From Alphaproteobacteria bacterium (GTDB taxonomy: Bacteria > Pseudomonadota > Alphaproteobacteria > Micavibrionales > Micavibrionaceae), in the NCBI GenBank assembly GCA_018000295.1, contig JAGNKE010000004.1, forward strand, positions 124,016 to 158,485: a stretch of 34,470 nt of DNA, read 5' to 3'. The translations under genes and the position numbers were made by a program. Each line of letters opens with the position of its first letter. The stretch's first letter is position 1. Shown here one piece after another: positions 22,496-30,945 of the stretch. The notes below the pieces were generated by a model. The model made no database searches, was not told the origin of the DNA, and saw only the letters and a program-made list of their open reading frames with translations.

Positions 22496-24181
22496 TCAAG
22501 CCACTTTAGAAAACAACGTCCGGTTCGCGTAATCCCCGAACGTCTCTTTGCCTTTACGGTCTTTGACGAAGGAAGCAAACAGCGTATCCAGTTCGCTCAG
22601 GATTTCCGCTTCATCCGCTTCTTCCTTATAAACACGGTTCAGCCGCTCGCCCTGATAATCCCCGCCAAGCCGCAGAACGTAGCGCCCCGGCCCTTTGCCG
22701 ACAAGGCCGATCTCCGCGACGTAGGGGCGACCGCAGCCGTTGGGGCAGCCGGTGATCCGCGTGGTGATTGCCTCTTCGATCAGCCCGTGTTTGCGCTGCA
22801 AATTTTCGACTTTTGATACAAAGGCGGGCAGATAACGCTGCGCCTCGGCCAGCGCGAGCGGGCAGGTGGGCAGCGCGACACAGGCAATCGCCTCTTCCTT
22901 GGTTTTGGTGTGGTGTCCCTGCGTGATCCCGTGCTTCTTCAAAATTGCGTCGATGGCGGCTTTATTCTTTTCTTCAACATAGGTCAGCATCACGTTCTGG
23001 TTGGCAGTGCAGCGCAAGGAGCAGAGATTTTCTCGTGCAATCTCCATCAGTGCCGACTTGATGTTATATCCGTCCTCATCTTTCACGCGCCCGCAATCGA
23101 CAAAAACCGTATTATACAGTTTGCCGTGGTGGTCGGCGAACCAGCCGTACGGGTCGCCCCGGTGTGTGAACGATACCGGCCGCGCCGGAGCCAGAGTAAA
23201 GCCCAAACGCTTTTCCAGTTCGCCCTTGAAGAAATCGACGCCAAGACGGTCCAGCGTATATTTCAGCCGCGCCAGTGAGCGGTCCTCCCGGTTGCCGTAA
23301 TCGCGCTGCACGGCGGCAATCTGCCAGCACGTCTCGACGGCTTTGTCCTTTGGCACGAAACCAATCACGTTCCCAAGCCTCGGATACGTTTTCGGGTTTC
23401 CGTGCGTTGCCCCTAGCCCGCCGCCGATGGAGACATTAAAGCCTTCAAAATTCACGCCCGTTCCGATAGCGATCAGCCCAATATCGTGGACATAGACATC
23501 GACATCGTTATGCGGGGGGATAGCGACCGCGATTTTAAATTTGCGGGGCAGGTAGCGATCCTGATACAGAGGGTCCGGCTCGGCCTCCTTGCCTTCTTCA
23601 AGCTTTTCGCCGTCCAGCCAGACTTCCTTGAACGCGCCCGTCTTGGGGAGAAGAGCCTCGCTGATCGCGGTTGCGTATTCGTGCACTTCCGCATGATAGG
23701 GGGCAATCGCGGGGTTGGAGCCGGAAATCACGTTGCGGTTGACATCCCCGCAAGCGGCGATCGCATCCAGCCCCAGAACATCGAAATCCTTCATCGTCGG
23801 CTTCATCCGCGCCTTGACGACACCGTGAAACTGGATTGTCTGACGCGTCGTGATCTTCATAACGCCGTTGGCGTTTTTATCGCATGAGTCCTGTAAGCCC
23901 GCCCACTGCTCCGCCGTCATGTCTCCGGCGGGAATCCGCAGGCGGATCATGTAGGAGTACGCCCATTCGAGTTTTTTCTCTTCGCGCTCGGCGCGGCGGT
24001 CGCGGTCGTCCTGAACGTAGGAGCCGTGGAACTTGATGAGTTGCTTGCCGGTTTCCGTGACGTTGCCGGTCAGCGGATTATCCATCTGTTCGGCCAGGTC
24101 AGCACGCAACCCCCGGCTGGATTTCTTCATCCCCTCGACGGCGGAGAGTTTTTTGGGGTCCGAATTGATTTCATCGCTCAT
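22496..24181 (-). CDS. cysI: Sulfite reductase hemoprotein subunit
   Basis: A 561-residue enzyme subunit that reduces sulfite to sulfide with six electrons from the flavoprotein subunit. The cysteines binding the 4Fe-4S cluster and siroheme bridge are all present: C434 and C440 (CVALPTC), C479 and C483 (CPNGC). Also seen are the N-terminal KFHGSYVQDDRD with KLEWAYSYMIRLRIPAGDMT, and the siroheme/substrate-binding region around TTRQTIQFHGV and SGSNP. Length and motifs match the NADPH-type CysI. It is the last gene of the leftward operon and starts 1 base after the cysJ stop. Confidence 0.95.
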   Translation of the reverse strand: MSDEINSDPKKLSAVEGMKKSSRGLRADLAEQMDNPLTGNVTETGKQLIKFHGSYVQDDRDRRAEREEKKLEWAYSYMIRLRIPAGDMTAEQWAGLQDSCDKNANGVMKITTRQTIQFHGVVKARMKPTMKDFDVLGLDAIAACGDVNRNVISGSNPAIAPYHAEVHEYATAISEALLPKTGAFKEVWLDGEKLEEGKEAEPDPLYQDRYLPRKFKIAVAIPPHNDVDVYVHDIGLIAIGTGVNFEGFNVSIGGGLGATHGNPKTYPRLGNVIGFVPKDKAVETCWQIAAVQRDYGNREDRSLARLKYTLDRLGVDFFKGELEKRLGFTLAPARPVSFTHRGDPYGWFADHHGKLYNTVFVDCGRVKDEDGYNIKSALMEIARENLCSLRCTANQNVMLTYVEEKNKAAIDAILKKHGITQGHHTKTKEEAIACVALPTCPLALAEAQRYLPAFVSKVENLQRKHGLIEEAITTRITGCPNGCGRPYVAEIGLVGKGPGRYVLRLGGDYQGERLNRVYKEEADEAEILSELDTLFASFVKDRKGKETFGDYANRTLFSKVA

Positions 24182-24182
24182 G

Positions 24183-25655
24183 TCAATACACGTCCTTCAG
24201 ATAACGGTCAGCTTCAGCCATATCCGCAAGGTAATCCGCCGCCGCCTCGGGGGAAAGCGATTTCTGCGCGGCAATAATCTCGATCAGTGTCTTCTCGACG
24301 TCATGGCTCATCGGGTCTTTCGCGCCGCAGACGTAAATTCGTGCTCCGCCTTCGATCCACTCCATTAACTCCTTAGCGCGTTCCTTCATTTTATGCTGAA
24401 CGTAGATCTTACGATCATAATCGCGAGAGAAGGCGAGGTCGATTTTATGAAGCGTGTCGGTGGCGATATGCTCCTGCCATTCTGCCTGATAAAGGAAATC
24501 GCAATGTGCGTGCTGATCCCCGAAGAACAGCCAGTTGCGGCCTGAGGCGCTGCGCTCCGCCCGTTCATAAACAAAGGACCGGAAAGGCGCGACACCTGTG
24601 CCGGGGCCGATCATGATGATATCCGTATCATCCGGCGGCAGGCGGAAGATCTGGTTCTGATGAATATAAAATTGCAGGGGGTCGCCCTCTTTCATATCGG
24701 AGAGATATTTGGAGCAAATGCCGTAACCTGTGCTGCCATCGTCTTTTTTGTATGTCGATAGAGCGACAGTAAGGTGGACTTCGTTCTCATGCATGGAGGG
24801 GGCGGAAGCAATCGAATAAAGCCGGGGCGTTTGTTCCTTGCCCTCGGTGTCCAGAGGGAGAATAATCCCCGCCGCATCGCCGCAGCTATAGGGAACCGAG
24901 TCATCGTAGGCGATCTCGATATGATAGGTCTGTTTCCGTGAGTCGATATCGTTCAGGTTGACGATGTGCTTGATCCGTCCCGGAACAGGCTCTAGTCTTG
25001 TATAGCCCTTGCCGGAGCGCACCGAAGACTCGGCCAAAGAAACGCCGACTATGCTTGGCCCGGTATCGCCGACGATCTTATTCAACGATTCAACGGTCTG
25101 CGAAATCCATTTCGGCGTGTGTGCCGCGTAATCCACATCGAACAGCGCGATCTCCTGAAAAGTCTTGCCGCCGAGCCGGATCAGCTCCTTTTCCAGTTCG
25201 GTGGCCGCGCCGCAGAAAATCTGATAGCTCTTGTCTCCAAGTCCCAAGGCAGCGAATTGCAGACCGGACAGACTGCCGTCCGCGGCGCCGCGCACAGATT
25301 CAAAAAACTTCACCGCGCTTTCCGGCGGGTCGCCTTCGCCGTGGGTGCTAGCAAGGAAGATCGAAAACCCGTCTTTCGGAATATCGTTGACTTTCATCCG
25401 GTTGACGGCCGTGTTCTTGGCTTTAAATCCCGCACCTTTCAGCGCCTTCATCAACGCAAGCGACAGCCCCTTCGAGTTGCCCGTTTCGGTGGCGTAGAAA
25501 ATATGGACTTCGGGTTTATTGGAAGCACCCGCGCCAACCCCATCCGGCAAACGTCCGGTCAGACCTTGCACATATCCGGCCAGCCAGATTTTCTGCTCTG
25601 GCGAGAGTTTGTCCAGCAGGGATTGCAGCAGGTGTTGCTGTTCTTTATCGAGCAT
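24183..25655 (-). CDS. cysJ: Sulfite reductase flavoprotein subunit
   Basis: A 490-residue NADPH-dependent flavoprotein that feeds electrons to CysI. The N-terminal flavodoxin domain binds FMN (VHIFYATETGNSKGLS, then STHGEGDPPESA). A connecting region and an FNR-type domain follow, with FAD motif RLYSIASAPS, CSKYLSDM and NADPH motif GPGTGVAPFRSF. The C-terminus DVEKTLIEIIA ending in DRYLKDVY is typical. The ATG at 25655 directly follows the cysH stop; an upstream frame extension overlaps cysH and has no family homology. Expression is therefore coupled to cysH. Confidence 0.94.
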   Translation of the reverse strand: MLDKEQQHLLQSLLDKLSPEQKIWLAGYVQGLTGRLPDGVGAGASNKPEVHIFYATETGNSKGLSLALMKALKGAGFKAKNTAVNRMKVNDIPKDGFSIFLASTHGEGDPPESAVKFFESVRGAADGSLSGLQFAALGLGDKSYQIFCGAATELEKELIRLGGKTFQEIALFDVDYAAHTPKWISQTVESLNKIVGDTGPSIVGVSLAESSVRSGKGYTRLEPVPGRIKHIVNLNDIDSRKQTYHIEIAYDDSVPYSCGDAAGIILPLDTEGKEQTPRLYSIASAPSMHENEVHLTVALSTYKKDDGSTGYGICSKYLSDMKEGDPLQFYIHQNQIFRLPPDDTDIIMIGPGTGVAPFRSFVYERAERSASGRNWLFFGDQHAHCDFLYQAEWQEHIATDTLHKIDLAFSRDYDRKIYVQHKMKERAKELMEWIEGGARIYVCGAKDPMSHDVEKTLIEIIAAQKSLSPEAAADYLADMAEADRYLKDVY

Positions 25656-25657
25656 AA

Positions 25658-26422
25658 TCAGGCCGTAACGGGTTGTTTGATGCGAACGAGCTTGCCGTCC
25701 TTGATATGAAGGCCGCATTCCTGCTCATTCTCCTGCTCCCACCACCAGCGTCCAGAACGCGGATGTTCGCCCGGCGCGACGGCGCGGGTGCAGGGCGCGC
25801 AGCCGATTGAGGGAAAGCCGCGGTCGTGCAGCGGATTATAGGGAATGGCATGATTCTCGATATAGGTGCGAATATCGCCCTCCGTAAGATCAATCAGGGG
25901 ATAGATTTTAATGATGTCGCGTCCGGCATCGTATTCAACGACAGGCAGGTCAGAGCGGTTCTCCGAATGCTCACGCCTTAGCCCACTGATCCACAGATCA
26001 ACGCCGTCAAGCGCACGGTTCAATGGCTCGACCTTGCGGACGAAGCAGCAGCCTTTGCGGTTTTCGACGGATTCGTAAAATCCGTTTACGCCCTGCTTGT
26101 TGACCAGAGATTCAAGGGAGCTAGTGTCAGGGTAATAGGTTTCGATCTCCACCCCGAAATAGGTGTCGCGTGTTTTCTGAAAGGTTTCATAGGTTTCGGC
26201 GAACAGACGCCCTGTGTCGATGGTAAAAATCCGGAAGGGCAGGGCATATTCGGCAATCGCGTGGGTGATCGCTTGATCCTCAAGGCTGAAGCTGGTCGAG
26301 AAGGCCATCGACCGTCCCGCATATTGCGCCAGTTTTTTCAGGCGCTCCGTCCACGGCAAGGGCGAGAGTTCGGCCAGAAGGGAAGCGGCAAAAGCTTCGT
26401 TATTTGATTGTCCCTCACGCAT
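25658..26422 (-). CDS. cysH: Adenylylsulfate (APS) reductase, assimilatory
   Basis: A 254-residue thioredoxin-dependent reductase that yields sulfite and AMP. The adenylyl-binding region is FSTSFSLEDQAI, followed by IDTGRLFAETYET. Four cluster cysteines, C125-C126 and C208-C211, mark the 4Fe-4S type that prefers APS over PAPS. The catalytic cysteine is C236 in the C-terminal ECGLH motif. The absence of an APS kinase gene nearby agrees with direct APS reduction, but ATP sulfurylase is also absent, so activation of sulfate is encoded elsewhere. The start overlaps the cysG end by 8 bases. Confidence 0.94.
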   Translation of the reverse strand: MREGQSNNEAFAASLLAELSPLPWTERLKKLAQYAGRSMAFSTSFSLEDQAITHAIAEYALPFRIFTIDTGRLFAETYETFQKTRDTYFGVEIETYYPDTSSLESLVNKQGVNGFYESVENRKGCCFVRKVEPLNRALDGVDLWISGLRREHSENRSDLPVVEYDAGRDIIKIYPLIDLTEGDIRTYIENHAIPYNPLHDRGFPSIGCAPCTRAVAPGEHPRSGRWWWEQENEQECGLHIKDGKLVRIKQPVTA

Positions 26423-27878
26423 CTTCCGGCTCCTTTTTTATCTGTTCTTCAGAACTCGGCAGCGGCGCGAAATAGGGGGTAGCCGCTTCCGGTGCTTCTT
26501 TCCATCCGTTTAGAGTCCTCCAGCGCACGACATCGCCGACGATGATCAGGCTGGGGGAAATAAAGGGATGTTCGCCGAAATCAGCATCGAAACGACCGAG
26601 GGTGGAGACATAGTCGCGGTGTGCGGGGGTCGTGCCCTGCTCGACGACCATGACGGGCGTGTCCGGATGATAACCGACCGCCTGCAATTTTTCGCACAGC
26701 AAAACATAGTGCGGCGTACTCATATAAAAGACGAGAGTCTCGTTCTGCGCGTATCGCAATCCTTCCCAGAAATCAGTCTGGTGCAGGGTTTTGGTGTAGA
26801 GGGTCAGAAACCGGACGCCTTTGGCTCCGTCACGCTCGGTCAGTGGGATGCCGGAAAAGGCGGCGCAGCCGTTGGCCGCGCTGATTCCCGGAACGATCTG
26901 ATAGGGGACGTTCAAACGACGGGCAACTTCAATTTCTTCGGCACCATGGGCAAAGATACCGGGGTCACCGCCCTTCAACCGCACAACGATATCGCCCTTT
27001 TTCAGGTGTTGCTCGATGAGGGATCCGATATCCTCCTGCTTTTTCAGGTGGTGGTCCCGTGTCTTGCCGACAGGGATTTTATGTGCGTCCTTGCGGGCGT
27101 ACTGTTCCAGAATCAGAGGAGAAATCAGGCGGTCATATAAAACGACATCGGCCTGCGAGAGGAGACGGATGGCTTTAAGCGTAATCAACTCGGGATGCCC
27201 CGGACCCGCGCCAACCAGGTAAAGTGCGGCCTGCTTTTCCTTGGGGAACTCCGCCAGCGCCTCATCAAACAGCGCGTTGGCCCGAACAGAATTCCCCTCA
27301 AGCACTTCCTCGGCAATCGGTCCACGAATGATTTGTTCGTAAAAAAGACGACGAGGCTGAATGGAGGTAAAAAACTTCCGCAGCACAGACTTTTTTTCAT
27401 CCATAAAGCGGATCAGATTTTCGAACTGTGCGGGAACGGCCTGTTCAATCGTATGCTTGATCAGTCGGGCAAGGACTGGAGAGATGCCGGATGTCGAAAT
27501 CGCAATCTGCAGCGGCCCGCGTTTGACCAAAGCCGGGAAGATGAAGTCGCAGAGTGCCGGGTTGTCCACAACATTAACCATAATGCCGCGCGACCGGCAA
27601 TCGGCGGCAACGCGCTCGTTCAGGGCATCGTCATTGGTGGCGGCGACCACAATTTGATAATCGGCAAGAAATTCTTCTTGATAGGCGGCTTGTGTGGCCT
27701 TAAAACCATGCAGGTCGCACAGGATTCGCACCGATGGGCTGATGGTTTCCGACAGGATATCAACCCGCGCACCGACACTGGCCAAAGCCTCGGTTTTTGC
27801 GGCCGCAATCGCCCCGCCGCCGACCACGAGGATCGGGGTTTCGGCGGAAGCCCGCAGAAACAGGGGAATGTAAGCCAT
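26415..27878 (-). CDS. cysG: Siroheme synthase, trifunctional CysG
   Basis: A 487-residue fusion enzyme supplying siroheme for CysI. Residues 1-200 are the NAD-dependent precorrin-2 dehydrogenase/ferrochelatase part (VVGGGAIAAAKTEAL, VVAATNDDALN, VVDNPALCDFIFPALV). From about residue 217 the uroporphyrinogen III methyltransferase part follows (LVGAGPGHPELITLKAI, VVRLKGGDPGIFAHGAEEI, PYQIVPGISAANG). The ATG at 27878 has GGAG 8 bases upstream, so it is preferred over the ATG 39 bases further up, which would lie between the predicted transcript start region and the ribosome site. It is the first gene of the operon and is divergent from the Rrf2 gene. Confidence 0.94.
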   Translation of the reverse strand: MAYIPLFLRASAETPILVVGGGAIAAAKTEALASVGARVDILSETISPSVRILCDLHGFKATQAAYQEEFLADYQIVVAATNDDALNERVAADCRSRGIMVNVVDNPALCDFIFPALVKRGPLQIAISTSGISPVLARLIKHTIEQAVPAQFENLIRFMDEKKSVLRKFFTSIQPRRLFYEQIIRGPIAEEVLEGNSVRANALFDEALAEFPKEKQAALYLVGAGPGHPELITLKAIRLLSQADVVLYDRLISPLILEQYARKDAHKIPVGKTRDHHLKKQEDIGSLIEQHLKKGDIVVRLKGGDPGIFAHGAEEIEVARRLNVPYQIVPGISAANGCAAFSGIPLTERDGAKGVRFLTLYTKTLHQTDFWEGLRYAQNETLVFYMSTPHYVLLCEKLQAVGYHPDTPVMVVEQGTTPAHRDYVSTLGRFDADFGEHPFISPSLIIVGDVVRWRTLNGWKEAPEAATPYFAPLPSSEEQIKKEPEDA

Positions 27879-27888
27879 CAGCAATGCT

Positions 27889-27936
27889 CCAGTATGTTCC
27901 CCAGTATAAAAGAACATTTTAAACTTGTAAATACAA
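27889..27936. promoter_or_regulatory. Candidate operator sites in the cysG/Rrf2 divergent region
   Basis: Two elements overlap the cys promoter. One is an inverted repeat TTGTA-AA-TACAA (27925-27936) over the -35 box. The other is a direct repeat CCAGTAT (27889-27895 and 27901-27907, period 12) over the -10 box and transcription start. The adjacent Rrf2 protein is the obvious candidate to bind one of them; this is inference. Confidence 0.4.
27903..27931 (-). promoter_or_regulatory. Sigma-70-type promoter of the cysG-H-J-I operon
   Basis: On the minus strand the -35 box TTTACA (27926-27931) and the -10 box TATACT (27903-27908) are separated by exactly 17 bases. The expected start of transcription is near 27896, 18 bases before the cysG ATG. 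Confidence 0.62.
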
Positions 27937-27958
27937 AAAAATTATGTAAGATATAGCT

Positions 27959-28408
27959 ATGGGAATGTTACCGGACAGATTAGTGATGGCGATGCGGGCC
28001 GCTTACTATATCGCCTATAATGGGCGGCAGGATCGGCCCGTGACCAGCGCCGATATCGTCGAGCATTACGACCTGAAAGAAAGGGCGCTCGAGCCCGTTC
28101 TGCAGCGTCTTTCCAGCGAAGGCATCATCGTGTCCATCAAGGGCCCGAAGGGCGGGTATTTTGTTCCCGACCCGGTCAATACGACCCTGAAGGATATTGT
28201 TGAATGTTTTTTTGAAACGGCTATCGACGGCGAGGGACATGAGCATCCCGATGCGTTCGACCGCATCCTGTTCGAGCAGGTCGAGGCGGGTTTTGAAAAA
28301 TGGCTGGGAATTCAGTCGGCCACCAGCCTTCAGTATCTTTGTAATGAAGCCCGCAAGCGTCATATCCCCACCATCGAATCGCCCCCCCCGCTGGATTTCG
28401 TGGTCTAA
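27959..28408 (+). CDS. Rrf2-family transcriptional regulator, probable regulator of the cys operon
   Basis: A 149-residue DNA-binding protein. The N-terminal winged helix-turn-helix (residues 8-75) shows AMRAAYYIAY, SADIVEHYDLKERALEPVLQRL and the wing GPKGGYFVPDP. Only two well-separated cysteines occur, in VECFFET and QYLCNEA, so it lacks the three-cysteine iron-sulfur site of IscR and NsrR. CymR, the cysteine-metabolism repressor, belongs to the same family and also has no cluster. The gene lies head to head with cysG across an 80-base gap that holds the cys promoter, so a role in sulfur control is likely. The effector is unknown. Confidence 0.82.
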   Translation: MGMLPDRLVMAMRAAYYIAYNGRQDRPVTSADIVEHYDLKERALEPVLQRLSSEGIIVSIKGPKGGYFVPDPVNTTLKDIVECFFETAIDGEGHEHPDAFDRILFEQVEAGFEKWLGIQSATSLQYLCNEARKRHIPTIESPPPLDFVV

Positions 28409-28489
28409 TCTTCGCTTTTGGTCCCTTGAGGGTCCGCGAGGTGTGTGTTAATTCTGCTTTATACAGAGACAATCCAGAGGGATGACCGC

Positions 28490-29185
28490 ATGACCAAGGC
28501 CAATATGCTGCTCGGGGGCGTTGTGTTCGTGCTGGGACTTGTGGCTCTGAGCATGGTGCTCTCGCCCGATATTGTCAGCGACTTGACCGCCCGCGGATCG
28601 CAAGTGACACAAACCATCACCCCGCTCTCTCTCATCCGTACCGAATCCGCCATCCAGAACCAATCGGCGGCACATACGTCTCAGCAAAAGCCCCAGGATC
28701 AGCCGATGGCGGAGATTTCGCCGGATTTCAAGATGAGCGGCGCCGACCAGACCGTCAAGGCGGAGGATCATGGCGACTGGCGGGTCGAATGCACGAAAAC
28801 CCCCGAGGGGAAGCCCGTTTGCCAGATGTTTCAGCGCCTGCTCTGGAAGGATCAGAAATCGGTGGCTCTGCTCGTCATGGGCGCCATGGGCGACAGAGAC
28901 GGTCAGATGATCCCCCGGATGCGTTTTATCGTTCCCATGGGCACTTTCCTTCCACCCGGCCTGATCCTGAGTATCGACGGGGAGAAGGAATACCGCATTC
29001 CGATCCAGTTTTGTGTGCAGCAGGGCTGTGTCGTGAATCTCGATCTTGGTGGCGATATCGTCGAAAAACTCAAGGGGGGCAGCGCTCTGCGGGCTGTCTA
29101 TATGCGCCCGGACCGATTGACGGCCAGCCTTCAGGTCTCTCTCAAGGGGTTCCCGGAAGCGCTGGAGCGCATCAAAAATCCTTAA
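28490..29185 (+). CDS. Invasion-associated locus B (IalB) family protein
   Basis: A 231-residue protein. Residues 4-22 are a signal peptide or anchor (MLLGGVVFVLGLVALSMVL). A low-complexity polar linker follows, then the IalB domain from about residue 92 (EDHGDWRVECTKTP, CQMFQRLLW, IVPMGTFLPPGLILSID, FCVQQGCVVNLDLGG). Two conserved cysteine pairs are probably disulfides in the periplasm. IalB proteins are common in alphaproteobacteria and named for Bartonella invasion, but most are in non-pathogens and lack a known role. The start follows GAGG at 28476-28479; an upstream GTG is less likely. Confidence 0.85.
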   Translation: MTKANMLLGGVVFVLGLVALSMVLSPDIVSDLTARGSQVTQTITPLSLIRTESAIQNQSAAHTSQQKPQDQPMAEISPDFKMSGADQTVKAEDHGDWRVECTKTPEGKPVCQMFQRLLWKDQKSVALLVMGAMGDRDGQMIPRMRFIVPMGTFLPPGLILSIDGEKEYRIPIQFCVQQGCVVNLDLGGDIVEKLKGGSALRAVYMRPDRLTASLQVSLKGFPEALERIKNP

Positions 29186-29207
29186 GAGACTGCTCTGAGA
29201 TCGCCAC

Positions 29208-29975
29208 ATGAAAAAGTATTTCATACTCCTTCTGGTCCTCCTTTTCAGTGGCATTGCTCTCGTAATGGCGGCAGACAAGCTGAAAGGAGACAAGGTTTAC
29301 TCTTGGCGGTACAAGATGACCGTCGAAATAGAAACGCCGGAAGGGGTTAAGACGGGTTCTGCGGTGCGGGAGGTGACCGTTCATTTCACGCCCAATCCTT
29401 CTGCGACGTCTGGATATAACAATTACCTGAGCTTGGAGGGGGAAGCCGTGATTGTTGATTTGGATACGCGAGGCAAGGTATTTGCTATTTTAGACGGCCC
29501 ATTATTGGGCGCGGATTATGGAAGTAGCATTATTTTCTATGTGTTTAGTGAAGGGCCTCCGGGACGCACGATTGAAGGTGCAAAATACTACAGAGAATTA
29601 AAAGCCAATAAACTTTTAGATACTACACATTATCCCAAGTTTGTTGCTTTTGACGATCTTGCTGATCCAAAGTCAGTCGTTTCTCTTGTGGAATACAAAA
29701 CAGACGAAAAATATCCGCCAGAGATTGATATTGAGCAAACTTATTTTGAAAAATATTTCGGAGCAGGCGTAAAACTTAAATCTGTAAAAATCGAAATGAC
29801 AGATGAAGATATAAGTTGGAAAGTCGAAGGGATACTGCCCTGGATAAATTCTTATCGCAATATTCTATTTGATGGCAGGCGCTATCACACCATAGAAGCA
29901 GAAAACAAGCTAACTAACAGTCTAAGTATGGGATCGTTTGTTGTGAGAAGAAAGGATAGAAATGTCTCTGAATGA
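29208..29975 (+). CDS. Exported uncharacterised protein
   Basis: A 255-residue protein with a clear signal peptide (KKYFILLLVLLFSGIALVMA, cleavage near residue 21). The mature part is probably beta-rich (YSWRYKMTVEIETPEG, VREVTVHFTPN, GEAVIVDLD). I do not recognise a family. It starts 22 bases after the IalB gene and could be in the same operon. Base composition changes inside the gene: the first third resembles the chromosome, while the rest is clearly richer in A+T. Confidence 0.65.
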   Translation: MKKYFILLLVLLFSGIALVMAADKLKGDKVYSWRYKMTVEIETPEGVKTGSAVREVTVHFTPNPSATSGYNNYLSLEGEAVIVDLDTRGKVFAILDGPLLGADYGSSIIFYVFSEGPPGRTIEGAKYYRELKANKLLDTTHYPKFVAFDDLADPKSVVSLVEYKTDEKYPPEIDIEQTYFEKYFGAGVKLKSVKIEMTDEDISWKVEGILPWINSYRNILFDGRRYHTIEAENKLTNSLSMGSFVVRRKDRNVSE

Positions 29976-30087
29976 GAATGTGCTGAAGGCTCTCTTATCA
30001 ATGGATTCATATAGTCGCGGATAGGTTCCGTCTATAGTGCGATTTCTGACATAATCAATGACTTAAAGGCCTGAATGTAAAATTTTA

Positions 30088-30945
30088 TCAAGGGACAAGA
30101 TCGCCGTACATCTCAGGTCTACGGTCACGAAAGAACCCCCACACGGCGCGGTATTTCTGCAGCGCATCGCGGTCGAACGCCTGCACGATAACGCCTTCTT
30201 CGGTTTTGCCCAAAGATTGAAGGAGATCGCCGTTTTGACCGGCGATAAAGGAGCTTCCGTAAAAACTTTGATCCTCACCATTCGCATTTTCGGTGCCGAT
30301 GCGGTTAGCGGCGATGACCGGAATGGCGTTGGCCACCGCATGGCCCTGCATCACGCGCTGCCAGATCGCGCTGGTGTCCAGCGAATCATCATAAGGTTCC
30401 GCGCCGATGGCGGTGGGGTATAGGAGAAACTCTGCGCCCTTCAGTGTCATCGCCCGTGCGGCCTCCGGGAACCATTGATCCCAGCAGATGCCGATACCCA
30501 GTGCACCGAATTGCGTCTCCCAGACCTTAAAGCCCGTATTTCCCGGCCGGAAATAATATTTCTCCTGATAGCCGGGTCCGTCGGGTATGTGCGTTTTGCG
30601 GTAAACGCCCATGATCTCACCGCGATTGTCGATCATCACCACGGAATTGTAATATTCCGGCCCGTCCTTTTCGAAAATGGAGACAGGCAAAACAACGCCC
30701 TCATCCTTCGCCACTTTCTTGAGTTCAACAACGCACGGGTGGGTTTGCGCGGGATAGGCGGATGAAAACCACTTATCGTCCTGATGCGTGCAAAAATACA
30801 ACCCTTGAAAAAGCTCAGGAAGAAGAACGATATTTGCGCCCAGCTTGGCCGCCTCACGGATAAAGGCGGAAACCTTGGCGATATTGTCTTTCATATCGGC
30901 TGAAAAGGACGCCTGCACGGCGGCGAGTGTGGTGATACGGCTCAT
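30088..30945 (-). CDS. aguB: N-carbamoylputrescine amidase
   Basis: A 285-residue nitrilase-superfamily hydrolase that converts N-carbamoylputrescine to putrescine, CO2 and ammonia. The Glu-Lys-Cys triad is complete: E44 in LLPELFQ, K117 in YRKTHIPDGPGYQEKYYF, and C154 in GIGICWDQWFPEAAR. The PDGPGYQEKYYF segment and the immediate neighbour are diagnostic for AguB within the superfamily. The ATG overlaps the aguA stop codon (ATGA), so the two are co-translated. Confidence 0.93.
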   Translation of the reverse strand: MSRITTLAAVQASFSADMKDNIAKVSAFIREAAKLGANIVLLPELFQGLYFCTHQDDKWFSSAYPAQTHPCVVELKKVAKDEGVVLPVSIFEKDGPEYYNSVVMIDNRGEIMGVYRKTHIPDGPGYQEKYYFRPGNTGFKVWETQFGALGIGICWDQWFPEAARAMTLKGAEFLLYPTAIGAEPYDDSLDTSAIWQRVMQGHAVANAIPVIAANRIGTENANGEDQSFYGSSFIAGQNGDLLQSLGKTEEGVIVQAFDRDALQKYRAVWGFFRDRRPEMYGDLVP

